In this document: piece after piece, positions 36,948 to 45,992 of the stretch
Layout: each line of letters starts with the position of its first letter
Position numbering within the stretch: the stretch's first letter is position 1
The notes under the pieces: generated by a model
What the model was told of the DNA's origin: nothing
Seen by the model: only the letters and a program-made list of their open reading frames with translations
The model's database searches: none
Assembly: GCA_937897985.1 (NCBI GenBank)
Contig: CALCBD010000004.1
Location: 97,525-161,524, forward strand
Source of the DNA: an uncultured Paludibacter sp.
GTDB taxonomy: Bacteria > Bacteroidota > Bacteroidia > Bacteroidales > Paludibacteraceae
Length of the DNA stretch: 64,000 bases
Direction: 5' to 3'
Program-made: the position numbers and the translations under genes

Positions 36948-38096
36948 ATGGATACTCATCGTCGCGATTTCATCAAATGGGCCGGTTTGACTTTTGGATT
37001 ATCTTTCATCGATTCAAAATCAATTGCTTCACCCCTGTTAAAACGTTTGGGTTCAGGTTCAGGTTCAGGAAAAATGAAATTATCGTTCAGACCTTATGAT
37101 TTAAAGTTGCGTCATGTATTTACTGTGGCAACCAATTCGCGCACTACTACTCCTGTAGTTTTGACACAAATCGATTACGAAGGTTTCACAGGTTACGGTG
37201 AAGCCTCAATGCCGCCTTATCTCGGCGAATCGCACGAAACAGTTCTCCGTTTTCTCAATAAAGTCGATTTATCACAATTCAGCGATCCTTTCCGGATTGA
37301 TGAAATATTGAGTTATGTTGATGCCATTGATGAAAAAAACATGGCAGCTAAAGCTTCAATTGATATTGCTCTGCACGATTTGATTGGGAAAATTCTGAAC
37401 AAGCCACTACACAATATCTGGGGATTATCAGCCGAAAAAACTCCTAACACATCTTTCACTATCGGAATTGACACACCGGAAATTGTAAAGCAAAAAACAA
37501 TTGAAGCCGGAAATCAGTATAAAGTTTTAAAAGTGAAACTCGGCAGGGACAACGACAAAGAAATGATTGAAGCCATTCGCTCCGTGACTAATCTGCCTGT
37601 TACTGTCGATGTAAATCAGGGTTGGAAAGATAAATACCAGGCGCTCGACATGATTGAATGGCTGAAAGAAAAAAATGTATTGTTTGTAGAACAGCCCATG
37701 CCTAAAGAAAACACTGACGACATGGCCTGGCTTACACAACACAGCCCGTTGCCGACAATTGCCGACGAGTTTTGCCAGCGATTGTCCGACGTAAAACGCG
37801 CCTATCAGGTATATTCGGGGATCAACATTAAACTGATGAAATGCGGAGGACTCAACGAAGCTCACAAAATGATGAATGTTGCCCGCGCATTAGACATGAA
37901 GGTAATGATTGGCTGTATGACCGAAACATCGTGCGCAGTGTCAGCTGCTGCCCAGCTTTCTCCTCTTGTCGATTGGGCGGATCTGGATGGAAATCTGCTG
38001 ATCAGCAATGATGTGTTTGAGGGTATAAAAATCGTTGACGGGAAAGTTATTTTAAACAACAAACCGGGCATCGGAGTAAAGAAAATTGTGTCCTGA
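36948..38096 (+). CDS. L-Ala-D/L-Glu dipeptide epimerase with Tat-type signal
   Basis: Enolase-superfamily enzyme of the YkfB/YcjG type that turns L-Ala-D-Glu into L-Ala-L-Glu so that peptidases can use it. Visible residues are the KxK pair K195/K197 (LKVKLG), metal ligands D221 (VDVNQGW), E248 (VEQPMP) and D273 (IADEF), and the opposite lysine K295 (INIKLMKCGG). The N-terminus MDTHRRDFIKWAGLTFG matches a twin-arginine signal (RRDFIK). A GSGSGSG stretch at 35-41, coded by a triple GGTTCA repeat, links signal and enzyme. The usual enzyme is cytoplasmic, so a periplasmic location is notable. Operon with the NlpC/P60 gene. Confidence 0.9.
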   Translation: MDTHRRDFIKWAGLTFGLSFIDSKSIASPLLKRLGSGSGSGKMKLSFRPYDLKLRHVFTVATNSRTTTPVVLTQIDYEGFTGYGEASMPPYLGESHETVLRFLNKVDLSQFSDPFRIDEILSYVDAIDEKNMAAKASIDIALHDLIGKILNKPLHNIWGLSAEKTPNTSFTIGIDTPEIVKQKTIEAGNQYKVLKVKLGRDNDKEMIEAIRSVTNLPVTVDVNQGWKDKYQALDMIEWLKEKNVLFVEQPMPKENTDDMAWLTQHSPLPTIADEFCQRLSDVKRAYQVYSGINIKLMKCGGLNEAHKMMNVARALDMKVMIGCMTETSCAVSAAAQLSPLVDWADLDGNLLISNDVFEGIKIVDGKVILNNKPGIGVKKIVS

Positions 38097-38100
38097 TATT

Positions 38101-38186
38101 TTCTGTCCTGCTATGTGTCACAAAGTGGTAATATTATGTAACCTGATTGCAACGCATCAGGTTCTTTGCGCCCTGAAAGGACAGAA
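38101..38186 (+). terminator. Nested inverted repeats after the epimerase gene
   Basis: TTCTGTCCT (38101-38109) pairs with AGGACAGAA (38178-38186). Inside it AACCTGAT pairs with ATCAGGTT around an 8-base loop (38140-38163). It follows the stop by five bases. There is no real T run, so a terminator role is plausible but not certain. Confidence 0.4.
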
Positions 38187-38329
38187 TAAAAACATTAAAT
38201 TAACAGTGACTTAAACGCCTTTACTATTTTTTTTAATACAGGCATTTTATAGCTATTTAATAATCAGATAAATATATAAATGTTATCAGAATTAACATAT
38301 CAGAAATGTTATAATTCGAAAAATATTTT

Positions 38330-38356
38330 TAAATTTGCCACCTGCAAACGATTGCA
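38330..38356 (+). promoter_or_regulatory. Promoter box and LacI-type operator site 3 (susC locus 2)
   Basis: TAAATTTG at 38330-38337 fits TAnnTTTG. Five bases later TGCAAACGATTGCA (38343-38356) occupies the expected transcription start, a classic repressor position. No clear TTTG is seen at -33. An alternative start, with TTG inside the operator and TAATTTTA at 38375, is also possible. The leader to the ATG at 38567 is about 220 bases, AT-rich and without a gene. Confidence 0.55.
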
Positions 38357-38566
38357 AACACAACATATCAGGTATAATTTTAATTAATTATTTATTTTAA
38401 CACAACATAAAATCTGATTTTACTAAAAACATTCAAATAATAAAAGAAAGACATAAAAAACCGGCAATTTTAATAAAAATAAAAAAGTGTTTGCACGCCT
38501 CAAACCTTTAAAAACTAAAAACAGGCGCAGTTAATCATTTATTTATCCTTAAATCATAAAAAAATC

Positions 38567-41500
38567 ATGATTAAAACTATTCGGAGAAATGGGTTTCGTT
38601 TGGGCATGACCTTCCTGATGGTAATTTTTACCATTGCAGGCAGTTATGCACAATCAAGAATCATTAAGGGAAAGGTGGTTGATACTACAAATCAGCCAAT
38701 CATTGGAGCAGCCGTTAAAGTGGTTGGTACTACAAGTGGAACTATTACTGATGCTAATGGTTTTTACACTTTAAGTGCCACTTCAAAAAGCGAGTTGCTT
38801 TTTTCTTTTATGGGTTATAAATCCGTACAGGAAAATGTAGGTGAACGAACCGTAATTAACGTAACTATGACTGAAGATGCTAAAATGCTTCAGGAAACGG
38901 TTGTTATCGGTGAGTTCGGTGTAAAAAGAATTGAACGGTCCGTAGGTGCGGCAGTTCAAAACATTAAAGGTTCGGATATTGCCGAATCAGGACGTGAAAA
39001 CTTTATCAATGCTTTGCAGGGACGTGTTGCAGGTGTAAACATCACTGCTTCATCAGGTTCGCCGGGTGCATCTTCTACAGTTGTATTCCGTGCTCCGACT
39101 TCAATTTCGGGAAACAACAGTCCGCTTTATGTAATCGACGGTATTCCGGTAAGTAACTCCACATTCGACATGAACAGTCAGTGGGCAAAAGCACCTTCAA
39201 CTTCAACTGTTGGTATGCAAAACGACTTTACCAACCGTGGTTCGGATATCGACCCCAATAACATCGAAAGCATGACCGTACTGAAAGGAGCTGCTGCTGC
39301 AGCACTTTACGGATCAGACGCTTCGAACGGAGCCATCATCATTACCACCAAAAAAGGTAAATCGGGAAAAGCCAAATTCTCGTACAACAACATGGTGAAA
39401 TTTGATAAAGTAAACAGATATCCTGAAATTCAGACTGTATACGATCAGGGAGCTTACGGTACTACCAATTATTATAACTCAGGAAAATGGGGAGCTCCTT
39501 ATGCAGCAGGCACAAAATTGTACGACAATTTAGCCAACCTTTTCCAGACAGGTGTCAGCCAGCAACACAATCTGGTTTTCGACGCAGGAAATGACAAAAT
39601 GACCATACGTGCTTCGGCCAGCATTATCGATCAGACAGGTGTTGTACCCGTTGCAAGCTATAACCGTAAAAATCTCTCGATTGCCGGTACAATTAAAGTA
39701 GCCGACTGGATCAACCTGAATGCTTCCATGCAATATGTAAACAGCCTCAATAATAAAGTTTCAAAAGGTTCGGGTGGTGTACTCGATTTAGCCATGAGAT
39801 GGCCACTTACCGACAATATGCTGAATTACATAGCTGCTGATGGTTCTTCTATTAAATATCCGGATAAATATCAGGACATTGACATTCTGAATCCGTATTT
39901 TGATATTTACAGAAACAAAAGACAGGATGCTACCGATCGTTTCATCTCCACTATGAACTTAACACTTACACCGCTGAAACACTTAGAAATCAGAGCTTTG
40001 GTTGGTTGGGATGTTTCTTCGAGTACTTATGTAACTTCAATAAATCCTCAGTTTACAACATTGACAGCAAAAACAGGAAGTTACGATCAGTCGAATGTGG
40101 TTGAATCAGATCCTACATTAAACTTAATTGCCAGCTATTCAAGAACTTTTGGTAAATTTGATTTTTCGGTACAGGGTGGTTACAACCAGGCCGAAATCGG
40201 AACCAAAACATTAGCTGTTCATGGCGAGAATTTCTATATACAGGATTTCCAATCCATCAACAACTGCGATCCATTGACTATTGTAACATTGCAGGCAACA
40301 AGAACCCGTCGTGTTCAGGCTTTATTCGGATCGTTCATGGCTTCGTACAACAACTTAGCTTTCTTAACACTCAGAGCACGTAACGACTGGTCGTCGACAC
40401 TTCCGGTTGAAAACCGTTCATATTTCTATCCGGCAGCCGACTTTAGTTTCATGCTTTCCGAACTTCCATTCCTGAAAGAACATTCTTCCACCTGGAGTTA
40501 TTTGAAACTGAGAGGTTCGGTTGCACAGGTAGGTAAAGATGCACCTCCGTTGTCGATTACTCCCGCCCTTGCGCTGCAAACCACAACTGCTGCAGGTTTT
40601 GCTTACGGATTTACAGGTCCGAATAAAAACCTGAAACCTGAAATTGATCAGGCATGGGAAGTAGGTATCGAAGGACGCTTGTTCGACAACAGACTGAATT
40701 TTGATATTGCATATTATGATACACAATCCAAAGATCAGATTATCACCGGATTCCGTATGTCTTATGCTACCGGATTTGTACTGAACAACAGAAATATGGG
40801 TTCGTTCAGAACAAGTGGTACCGAATTCATCGTATCCTACGACTTTTTGAGAGACAGAGACTGGTTGGTAAATATCGGTATCAACGGAAGTAAAAACTGG
40901 AGCGAAGTATTATCGTTACCAACAGGTGTAACCGAATATTACAATTCAGCCACATGGGTATCAGGAAACCTCCGCAACGGTATCATGGTTGGAAGTCCGA
41001 TTACCACAATCACCGGACTTGATTATCAGAAAAATAAAAATGGTCAGATACTGATCGACCCGACCTCGGGATTACCACTTGTGAATAGCACATGGTCGGT
41101 ATTAGGCGACAGAGAACCTGATTTTGCACTTGGTTTCACAGCAAAAGTAAATTATAAAAACTTCTCGTTGTCATGCTTAATGAACGGTAAATTCGGAACT
41201 CAGGTAGTCAACGGAACCAAGAGAACAATGTTGGGCAATGGTTCGAGTCTTGAATCGATTACTCAAAGACAAATGGGAACTGTAGTATTCAATGGCGTTC
41301 TTAAAGATGGCAAACAGGATAGCGGAAATCCGACACCGAGCAATATTGCTGTACGTTTAGGCGATTTGTCGAGCGGATTTACAGGTGCTGACCCCGATTG
41401 GATTGAAAAAAATATTAACTATCTGAACATGTCGGAAGTAAGATTGTCGTACAACTTTGAAAAGAGTTTGATAAGCAAACTTACATCTAACGTAGCGTCC

Positions 41501-41677
41501 GCATTGACTCTTTATGTAGCCGGAAATGACTTGTTCCTGCTTACCAATTATTCAGGAATTGATCCTGTCGGAAATGCCACTTCATCAGCAGTAGGCGGTA
41601 CCGGAGGTGTAGGTTTTGATATGTTAAGTATCGGTGCACCACGCGGCTTCTCATGCGGATTAAACATAACTTTTTAA
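38567..41677 (+). CDS. SusC/RagA TonB-dependent outer-membrane transporter (locus 2)
   Basis: 1036 residues with a signal peptide ending GSYAQS, a CarbopepD_reg_2-type domain (IIKGKVVDTTNQPIIGAAV), the plug (LQETVVIGEFGVKR, SMTVLKGAAAAALYGSDASNGAIIITTKKG) and a barrel ending GFSCGLNITF. Paired with the SusD-like protein 12 bases downstream. It is a distant relative of the locus 1 SusC, not a recent copy. Downstream genes (symporter, AmiE-like, NamZ) suggest it imports peptidoglycan fragments such as MurNAc-containing saccharides or muropeptides. It is preceded by a near-perfect LacI-type operator. Confidence 0.95.
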   Translation: MIKTIRRNGFRLGMTFLMVIFTIAGSYAQSRIIKGKVVDTTNQPIIGAAVKVVGTTSGTITDANGFYTLSATSKSELLFSFMGYKSVQENVGERTVINVTMTEDAKMLQETVVIGEFGVKRIERSVGAAVQNIKGSDIAESGRENFINALQGRVAGVNITASSGSPGASSTVVFRAPTSISGNNSPLYVIDGIPVSNSTFDMNSQWAKAPSTSTVGMQNDFTNRGSDIDPNNIESMTVLKGAAAAALYGSDASNGAIIITTKKGKSGKAKFSYNNMVKFDKVNRYPEIQTVYDQGAYGTTNYYNSGKWGAPYAAGTKLYDNLANLFQTGVSQQHNLVFDAGNDKMTIRASASIIDQTGVVPVASYNRKNLSIAGTIKVADWINLNASMQYVNSLNNKVSKGSGGVLDLAMRWPLTDNMLNYIAADGSSIKYPDKYQDIDILNPYFDIYRNKRQDATDRFISTMNLTLTPLKHLEIRALVGWDVSSSTYVTSINPQFTTLTAKTGSYDQSNVVESDPTLNLIASYSRTFGKFDFSVQGGYNQAEIGTKTLAVHGENFYIQDFQSINNCDPLTIVTLQATRTRRVQALFGSFMASYNNLAFLTLRARNDWSSTLPVENRSYFYPAADFSFMLSELPFLKEHSSTWSYLKLRGSVAQVGKDAPPLSITPALALQTTTAAGFAYGFTGPNKNLKPEIDQAWEVGIEGRLFDNRLNFDIAYYDTQSKDQIITGFRMSYATGFVLNNRNMGSFRTSGTEFIVSYDFLRDRDWLVNIGINGSKNWSEVLSLPTGVTEYYNSATWVSGNLRNGIMVGSPITTITGLDYQKNKNGQILIDPTSGLPLVNSTWSVLGDREPDFALGFTAKVNYKNFSLSCLMNGKFGTQVVNGTKRTMLGNGSSLESITQRQMGTVVFNGVLKDGKQDSGNPTPSNIAVRLGDLSSGFTGADPDWIEKNINYLNMSEVRLSYNFEKSLISKLTSNVASALTLYVAGNDLFLLTNYSGIDPVGNATSSAVGGTGGVGFDMLSIGAPRGFSCGLNITF

Positions 41678-41689
41678 TTTGAAGGATAT

Positions 41690-43501
41690 ATGAAAAAAAT
41701 ATTTATATCAATGGCAATATTTACAACCATGTTTATTGCCGTATCGTGCGACGAATATTTAGATGTCAACAAAAATGTTGATACTCCTGACTGGGTTCAA
41801 CCCAACTTAAGATTAGCTCCTATCCTTTCAGGATTTGTATCTAATTATTATGATGTGAGAATTATTGCACCAATGTGCCAGTATTTCAGCGGAAACGGAA
41901 CTGCAGGTTTAACCTACGGAGCTCAGATGTATTATGCTCCTGCCAGTGACTATGCTGAAACATGGAAAATGGTATACTGGGAATGGGGACAAAACCTCGA
42001 AGATATGATCAATGATGGAAAGTCTTTGAATCAACCTTTATACGCAGGTATTGGTCTTGCACTTAAAGCATATGGCTGGTATCAGATGACTTCAATTCAC
42101 GGCGAAGCTCCGTGTAAAGAATTTCTGGATCCGGGAAGAACTGTTTTTGATTACGATTCGCAGGAATATATTTACAGCCAGTCACGCAAATGGGCTAAAG
42201 AAGCCATCGATATCCTTAGTAAGGCAGATGCTACCGTTTATCCTGCTTCATTAACTACCAACGACCTGATGTATAAAGGTGACAGAACCAAATGGCTGAA
42301 ATTTGCCTATGGTGTGTTAGCTAAAAACTACATTACTATTTCAGGTAAAAACGTGGCTTATCTTGACTCTGCAATCAATGCTGTAAACAGTGCTATGACA
42401 AGCAGCAGTGATGATGCAACAGTAATGGTGGCAGGCGGAACTGTTTCGGCACAGGCAAATTTCTTCGGAATTTTAAGAGGCAATTTATCAAATGTTCTGA
42501 ATCAGTCGGATTATATGGTTGATGTGATGACAGGAAGAGTTAAATACTACGATCCGAATACGGGCAACACCGTCACTACAGGATCAGTAACTCAGCTTAT
42601 GGCAAAACAATATGTTACCGACTCGCTGACTTTGGACCCGAGAGCTATATGTTATTTCGGAACCAAAGATACAATGCCGAACGATTTATCAACCATTAAT
42701 GTTAAAACCTATAAGTTTACAGGTACTTTACCGGGACAAACAAGTCAGGGTACCTTGTTCAGCACAACTGCCGCTCCTACAGCAGCTACTTCAGGTACAG
42801 GAAGATGGATTTTCAGGGACAATGCTCCTTACATTGTAATGACTTATGCTGAATTACAATTTATTAAAGCAGAAGCTCAGTACCGGAAAAACCTGAAAGC
42901 GGATGCATTTGAAACATTCAAAAAAGCAGTCGATGGAAGTATTAAAACTACTGCAGCATATATCGTTCAGGGCACAGCTGTAAAAGGTACCAACGGCAAA
43001 CAAACTTCGGTGATTGGCGACAAAATCAGCGCAGCTAAGTTTAACTCACTGGCTACTACCTATCTGAACAGCCAGTATGTCAATAATCTTGCATTAGCTG
43101 ACTTTGAACTTGCTCATATAATGATGCAGAAATATGTTGCTCTGTATCCTTGGGGCCTCGACACCTGGAACGACCTTCGCCGTTATCATTATGATTTGAA
43201 AGTTGGTTCGAAAGGTATCCCTGAAACAGGTACTTCATGGTCGTCAACACGTACTTTCCATAAAGCAGATACAGATCCGGGCAGAGTTTACAAAGGATTC
43301 TATTTACCTTCGGCCGATGTAACCAACCGCAGATCAGCATTTGTAAGTACTAATTTAGGTTCGCCTTCTTATCGCGTTCGTCCGAGATACAATTCTGAAT
43401 ATGTTTGGAATCAAACAGCTTTAGCTTCACTACAGCCGATTTCCGGATTAGATGTTAATTATAATACTTCAATGTTGTGGTTCTGCTTACCTCCACAATG
43501 A
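41690..43501 (+). CDS. SusD/RagB-family outer-membrane lipoprotein (locus 2)
   Basis: 603 residues. The lipoprotein signal ends at IAVSCDEYLDVNKNVDTPD, the start typical of the SusD-like_2 subgroup. TPR helices follow, with diagnostic APYIVMTYAELQFIKAEAQYRKN and MMQKYVALYPWGLDTWNDLRRYHYD. It should cap the SusC barrel encoded just upstream and bind the substrate. Operon spacing is 12 bases upstream and 22 bases downstream. Confidence 0.94.
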   Translation: MKKIFISMAIFTTMFIAVSCDEYLDVNKNVDTPDWVQPNLRLAPILSGFVSNYYDVRIIAPMCQYFSGNGTAGLTYGAQMYYAPASDYAETWKMVYWEWGQNLEDMINDGKSLNQPLYAGIGLALKAYGWYQMTSIHGEAPCKEFLDPGRTVFDYDSQEYIYSQSRKWAKEAIDILSKADATVYPASLTTNDLMYKGDRTKWLKFAYGVLAKNYITISGKNVAYLDSAINAVNSAMTSSSDDATVMVAGGTVSAQANFFGILRGNLSNVLNQSDYMVDVMTGRVKYYDPNTGNTVTTGSVTQLMAKQYVTDSLTLDPRAICYFGTKDTMPNDLSTINVKTYKFTGTLPGQTSQGTLFSTTAAPTAATSGTGRWIFRDNAPYIVMTYAELQFIKAEAQYRKNLKADAFETFKKAVDGSIKTTAAYIVQGTAVKGTNGKQTSVIGDKISAAKFNSLATTYLNSQYVNNLALADFELAHIMMQKYVALYPWGLDTWNDLRRYHYDLKVGSKGIPETGTSWSSTRTFHKADTDPGRVYKGFYLPSADVTNRRSAFVSTNLGSPSYRVRPRYNSEYVWNQTALASLQPISGLDVNYNTSMLWFCLPPQ

Positions 43502-43523
43502 CAACTAAAAAATATTCAAAGTT

Positions 43524-44378
43524 ATGAAAAAAATATATTTTATAGTGTTCGCAATGCTGAGTCTGGCTTTCATTTCGTGCCAGACTAATGAGATCACTTT
43601 TCCAATGGACACTCTGGATACCAGCAAGTATTCGGAAATCAGACTGTTAAATGTAATTCCTGTGACCGGCACAAGTGATACTTTGCTTTTCAACGGGCAA
43701 AACTATTCATCGGTATCTACTTCACTCGGAGGATATTACCCGAACTCAACGCCTAAATATTTTGCTGTACCTTTCGGCAGCACAAATATATCCCTGCGTT
43801 TTTTGGCTAAAACAACAACTCCGAAAGTGGACGCTTTTACTTATACAGGAACAATGACTGCAGCTCAGGGAAAATGGTCAGCTTATATTTATGACAAAAC
43901 CAAAGCTCCGATGCTGTTAAAAGACGCCGATCTGGTTCCGACAACCGATGCGTGGGCCGATACGGTATGTTTCATTAAAGTAGCTAATTTCTTTATGAAA
44001 GCAGATGGTGTTACCCCGTTTGGAAAAATAACACTGAAAGCTAAAAAGAATATTACCGGAGCCGACTGGGAAACCGTTGCAACAAACATTGATTTTGGTG
44101 CTCAATCAGCTGACTACTATCTTTATAAGCTGAAAAACACAGCCAATTCCAAACCATGGTCAGGTATCGAACCAAGTATTACATTTGCTATCTTCGACAG
44201 CAACGGAACTCAATACCAACAATTTACATCAGCTACTGCAACTACAAAAGGTGCATATTCAAGTACCTCGTGGAGTCTCGGTAAAGGTCGTGCTTATGTA
44301 ATTTATCTCAATGGTAAAGAAGGAACAGCCAATAACAGCGATCAATTTATCAGATTGGGCTATTTCAATGTTTTATAA
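43524..44378 (+). CDS. DUF4397-like surface lipoprotein
   Basis: The 284-residue product has a lipoprotein signal (ending LAFISC, Cys at about residue 19). A beta-rich domain follows that starts SEIRLLNVIPVTGTSDTL and continues with VPFGSTNISLRFLAKTT, the pattern of DUF4397-type sandwiches. The second half repeats this strand pattern (AVIYLNGKEG-like end). It stands third in the susCD operon, where surface glycan-binding proteins usually lie. A binding role is inferred from position only. Confidence 0.7.
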   Translation: MKKIYFIVFAMLSLAFISCQTNEITFPMDTLDTSKYSEIRLLNVIPVTGTSDTLLFNGQNYSSVSTSLGGYYPNSTPKYFAVPFGSTNISLRFLAKTTTPKVDAFTYTGTMTAAQGKWSAYIYDKTKAPMLLKDADLVPTTDAWADTVCFIKVANFFMKADGVTPFGKITLKAKKNITGADWETVATNIDFGAQSADYYLYKLKNTANSKPWSGIEPSITFAIFDSNGTQYQQFTSATATTKGAYSSTSWSLGKGRAYVIYLNGKEGTANNSDQFIRLGYFNVL

Positions 44379-44403
44379 TTGATTCAGCCTGATATTATCA
44401 GTT

Positions 44404-44490
44404 CTTCCGGAAATTCAGATTACAGCTTTTTGCAATATAATTTACCTTATTGAATGAAAAGCAGATTTGAATTTCCGGAAGTTTTATTTT
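44404..44490 (+). terminator. Terminator-like hairpin after the susCD operon (locus 2)
   Basis: CTTCCGGAAATTCA (44404-44417) pairs perfectly over 14 bp with TGAATTTCCGGAAG (44468-44481), followed by TTTTATTTT. The loop is long (50 bases), so folding may be slower than usual. It separates the susCD operon from the symporter gene. Confidence 0.6.
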
Positions 44491-44534
44491 AATTCGCATT
44501 AATATTTTTCAGTATCTACAAACTTCTGATTCCT

Positions 44535-45992
44535 ATGTCATTAACATTAATTCTTTCGGTATTTATCATTTATACGGTTATGCTTTTTGTTGTATCGTGG
44601 TATGCTTCACGTAAAGCAGACAACAATTCATACTTTCAGGGCAACAGAAAATCACCGTGGTTCATAGTAGCTTACGGAATGGTGGGAACTTCCATCTCCG
44701 GAGTGACATTGATTTCCGTACCCGGAAATGTTCTCGCACAGTCATTTTATTACATGCCAATGGTAATGGGATTCATGTTTGGTTATGCCATTATTGCTTT
44801 TGTTCTGCTTCCGCTTTACTACAAAATGAATCTTGTTTCAATCTATTCTTATCTTGAAAAACGATTCGGTTTTTATACCTACAAAACGGGAGCATCTTTT
44901 TTTGTACTCTCGAGGGTATTGGGAGCTGCAGTCCGTATTTATCTGGTCGTTTTTGTACTTCATGGTTTACTGCCTGCAAATACAGCTCCGTTTTGGGTAA
45001 TTGCCCTGATCTTTATGGGTCTTATTTATCTTTACACTTTGAAGGGAGGAGTGAAAACCATCGTTTGGACCGATGTATTACAAACTACATTTATGATCCT
45101 GGCGGTGTTGGTTTCGGTTGTTATTATTGCACGCCAGATGGGCTGGAACATGGGTCAGATGATATCGGCTGTTTCGCAGAGTCATTATTCCGACTGGTTT
45201 GATTTTGGCTGGGAAAATAATACCTATTTCGTGAAGCAGTTTATCAGCGGTATATTTGTTACCATTGCAATGGCCGGTCTGGACCAGGAAATGATGCAGA
45301 AAAACCTGAGTTGTAAAACCCTGAAAGATTCACAGAAAAACATGATAACATCGAGCATTACAATTTTTGTTGTCAATCTTTTGTTTGTTACTTTAGGTGC
45401 CGTCCTGGCATTGTATGTCAATCAACACGGCGGAATCGCAGCTATGGGCATTACAGCTGCCGACAGGATATTTCCGACGGTTGCCACTTCTTACCTTGGT
45501 TCGACAGTGGGTATTCTTTTTCTGATCGGATTAGTATCATCGTCATACCCCAGCGCAGGAGGTGCTCTGACCTCACTCACAACATCATGGTGCGTTGATT
45601 TCGTCGGATTTAACCGCCGTACAGACCTGACTGACAAGAAAAAATTATCGATTCGTTATCGTGCTCATGCCTTGTTTTCAGTAATTTTCTTTGTTCTGAT
45701 TTTGTTATTATATGCTCTTAATAATGAAGCGGTCATCAATCTGGTATATAAACTGGCTTCATATACATACGGCCCGTTACTCGGTTTCTTCTTTTTCGGG
45801 ATTCTGACCGGATATAATGTCCGCGACCGTTGGATGCCTTTAGTTGCTGTGTTGTCACCTGTTTTTTGCCTTGCACTCGACACACTGAGTAATCATTTCT
45901 TTCATTTCGGATTCGGATTCACTTTACTTATTGCTAACGGGCTGTTTACATTTATTGGTATGTGGTTACTGAAAACTCATAAAAAATCATGA
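44535..45992 (+). CDS. Sodium:solute symporter (SSS/SLC5 family)
   Basis: The 485-residue inner-membrane protein has about 13 membrane segments and the family pattern: SWYASRKADNNSYFQGNRKSPWFIVAYGMVGTSISG split across the first two helices, GGVKTIVWTDVLQT in the middle and LVSSSYPSAGGALTSLTTSW in the sodium-site helix. It imports a solute with Na+. It overlaps the AmiE-like gene by four bases (ATGA), so the two are translationally coupled. The context makes MurNAc or a muropeptide sugar the likely cargo. Tannerella has a MurNAc transporter gene next to murK and murQ, but I cannot show orthology. Confidence 0.88.
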   Translation: MSLTLILSVFIIYTVMLFVVSWYASRKADNNSYFQGNRKSPWFIVAYGMVGTSISGVTLISVPGNVLAQSFYYMPMVMGFMFGYAIIAFVLLPLYYKMNLVSIYSYLEKRFGFYTYKTGASFFVLSRVLGAAVRIYLVVFVLHGLLPANTAPFWVIALIFMGLIYLYTLKGGVKTIVWTDVLQTTFMILAVLVSVVIIARQMGWNMGQMISAVSQSHYSDWFDFGWENNTYFVKQFISGIFVTIAMAGLDQEMMQKNLSCKTLKDSQKNMITSSITIFVVNLLFVTLGAVLALYVNQHGGIAAMGITAADRIFPTVATSYLGSTVGILFLIGLVSSSYPSAGGALTSLTTSWCVDFVGFNRRTDLTDKKKLSIRYRAHALFSVIFFVLILLLYALNNEAVINLVYKLASYTYGPLLGFFFFGILTGYNVRDRWMPLVAVLSPVFCLALDTLSNHFFHFGFGFTLLIANGLFTFIGMWLLKTHKKS

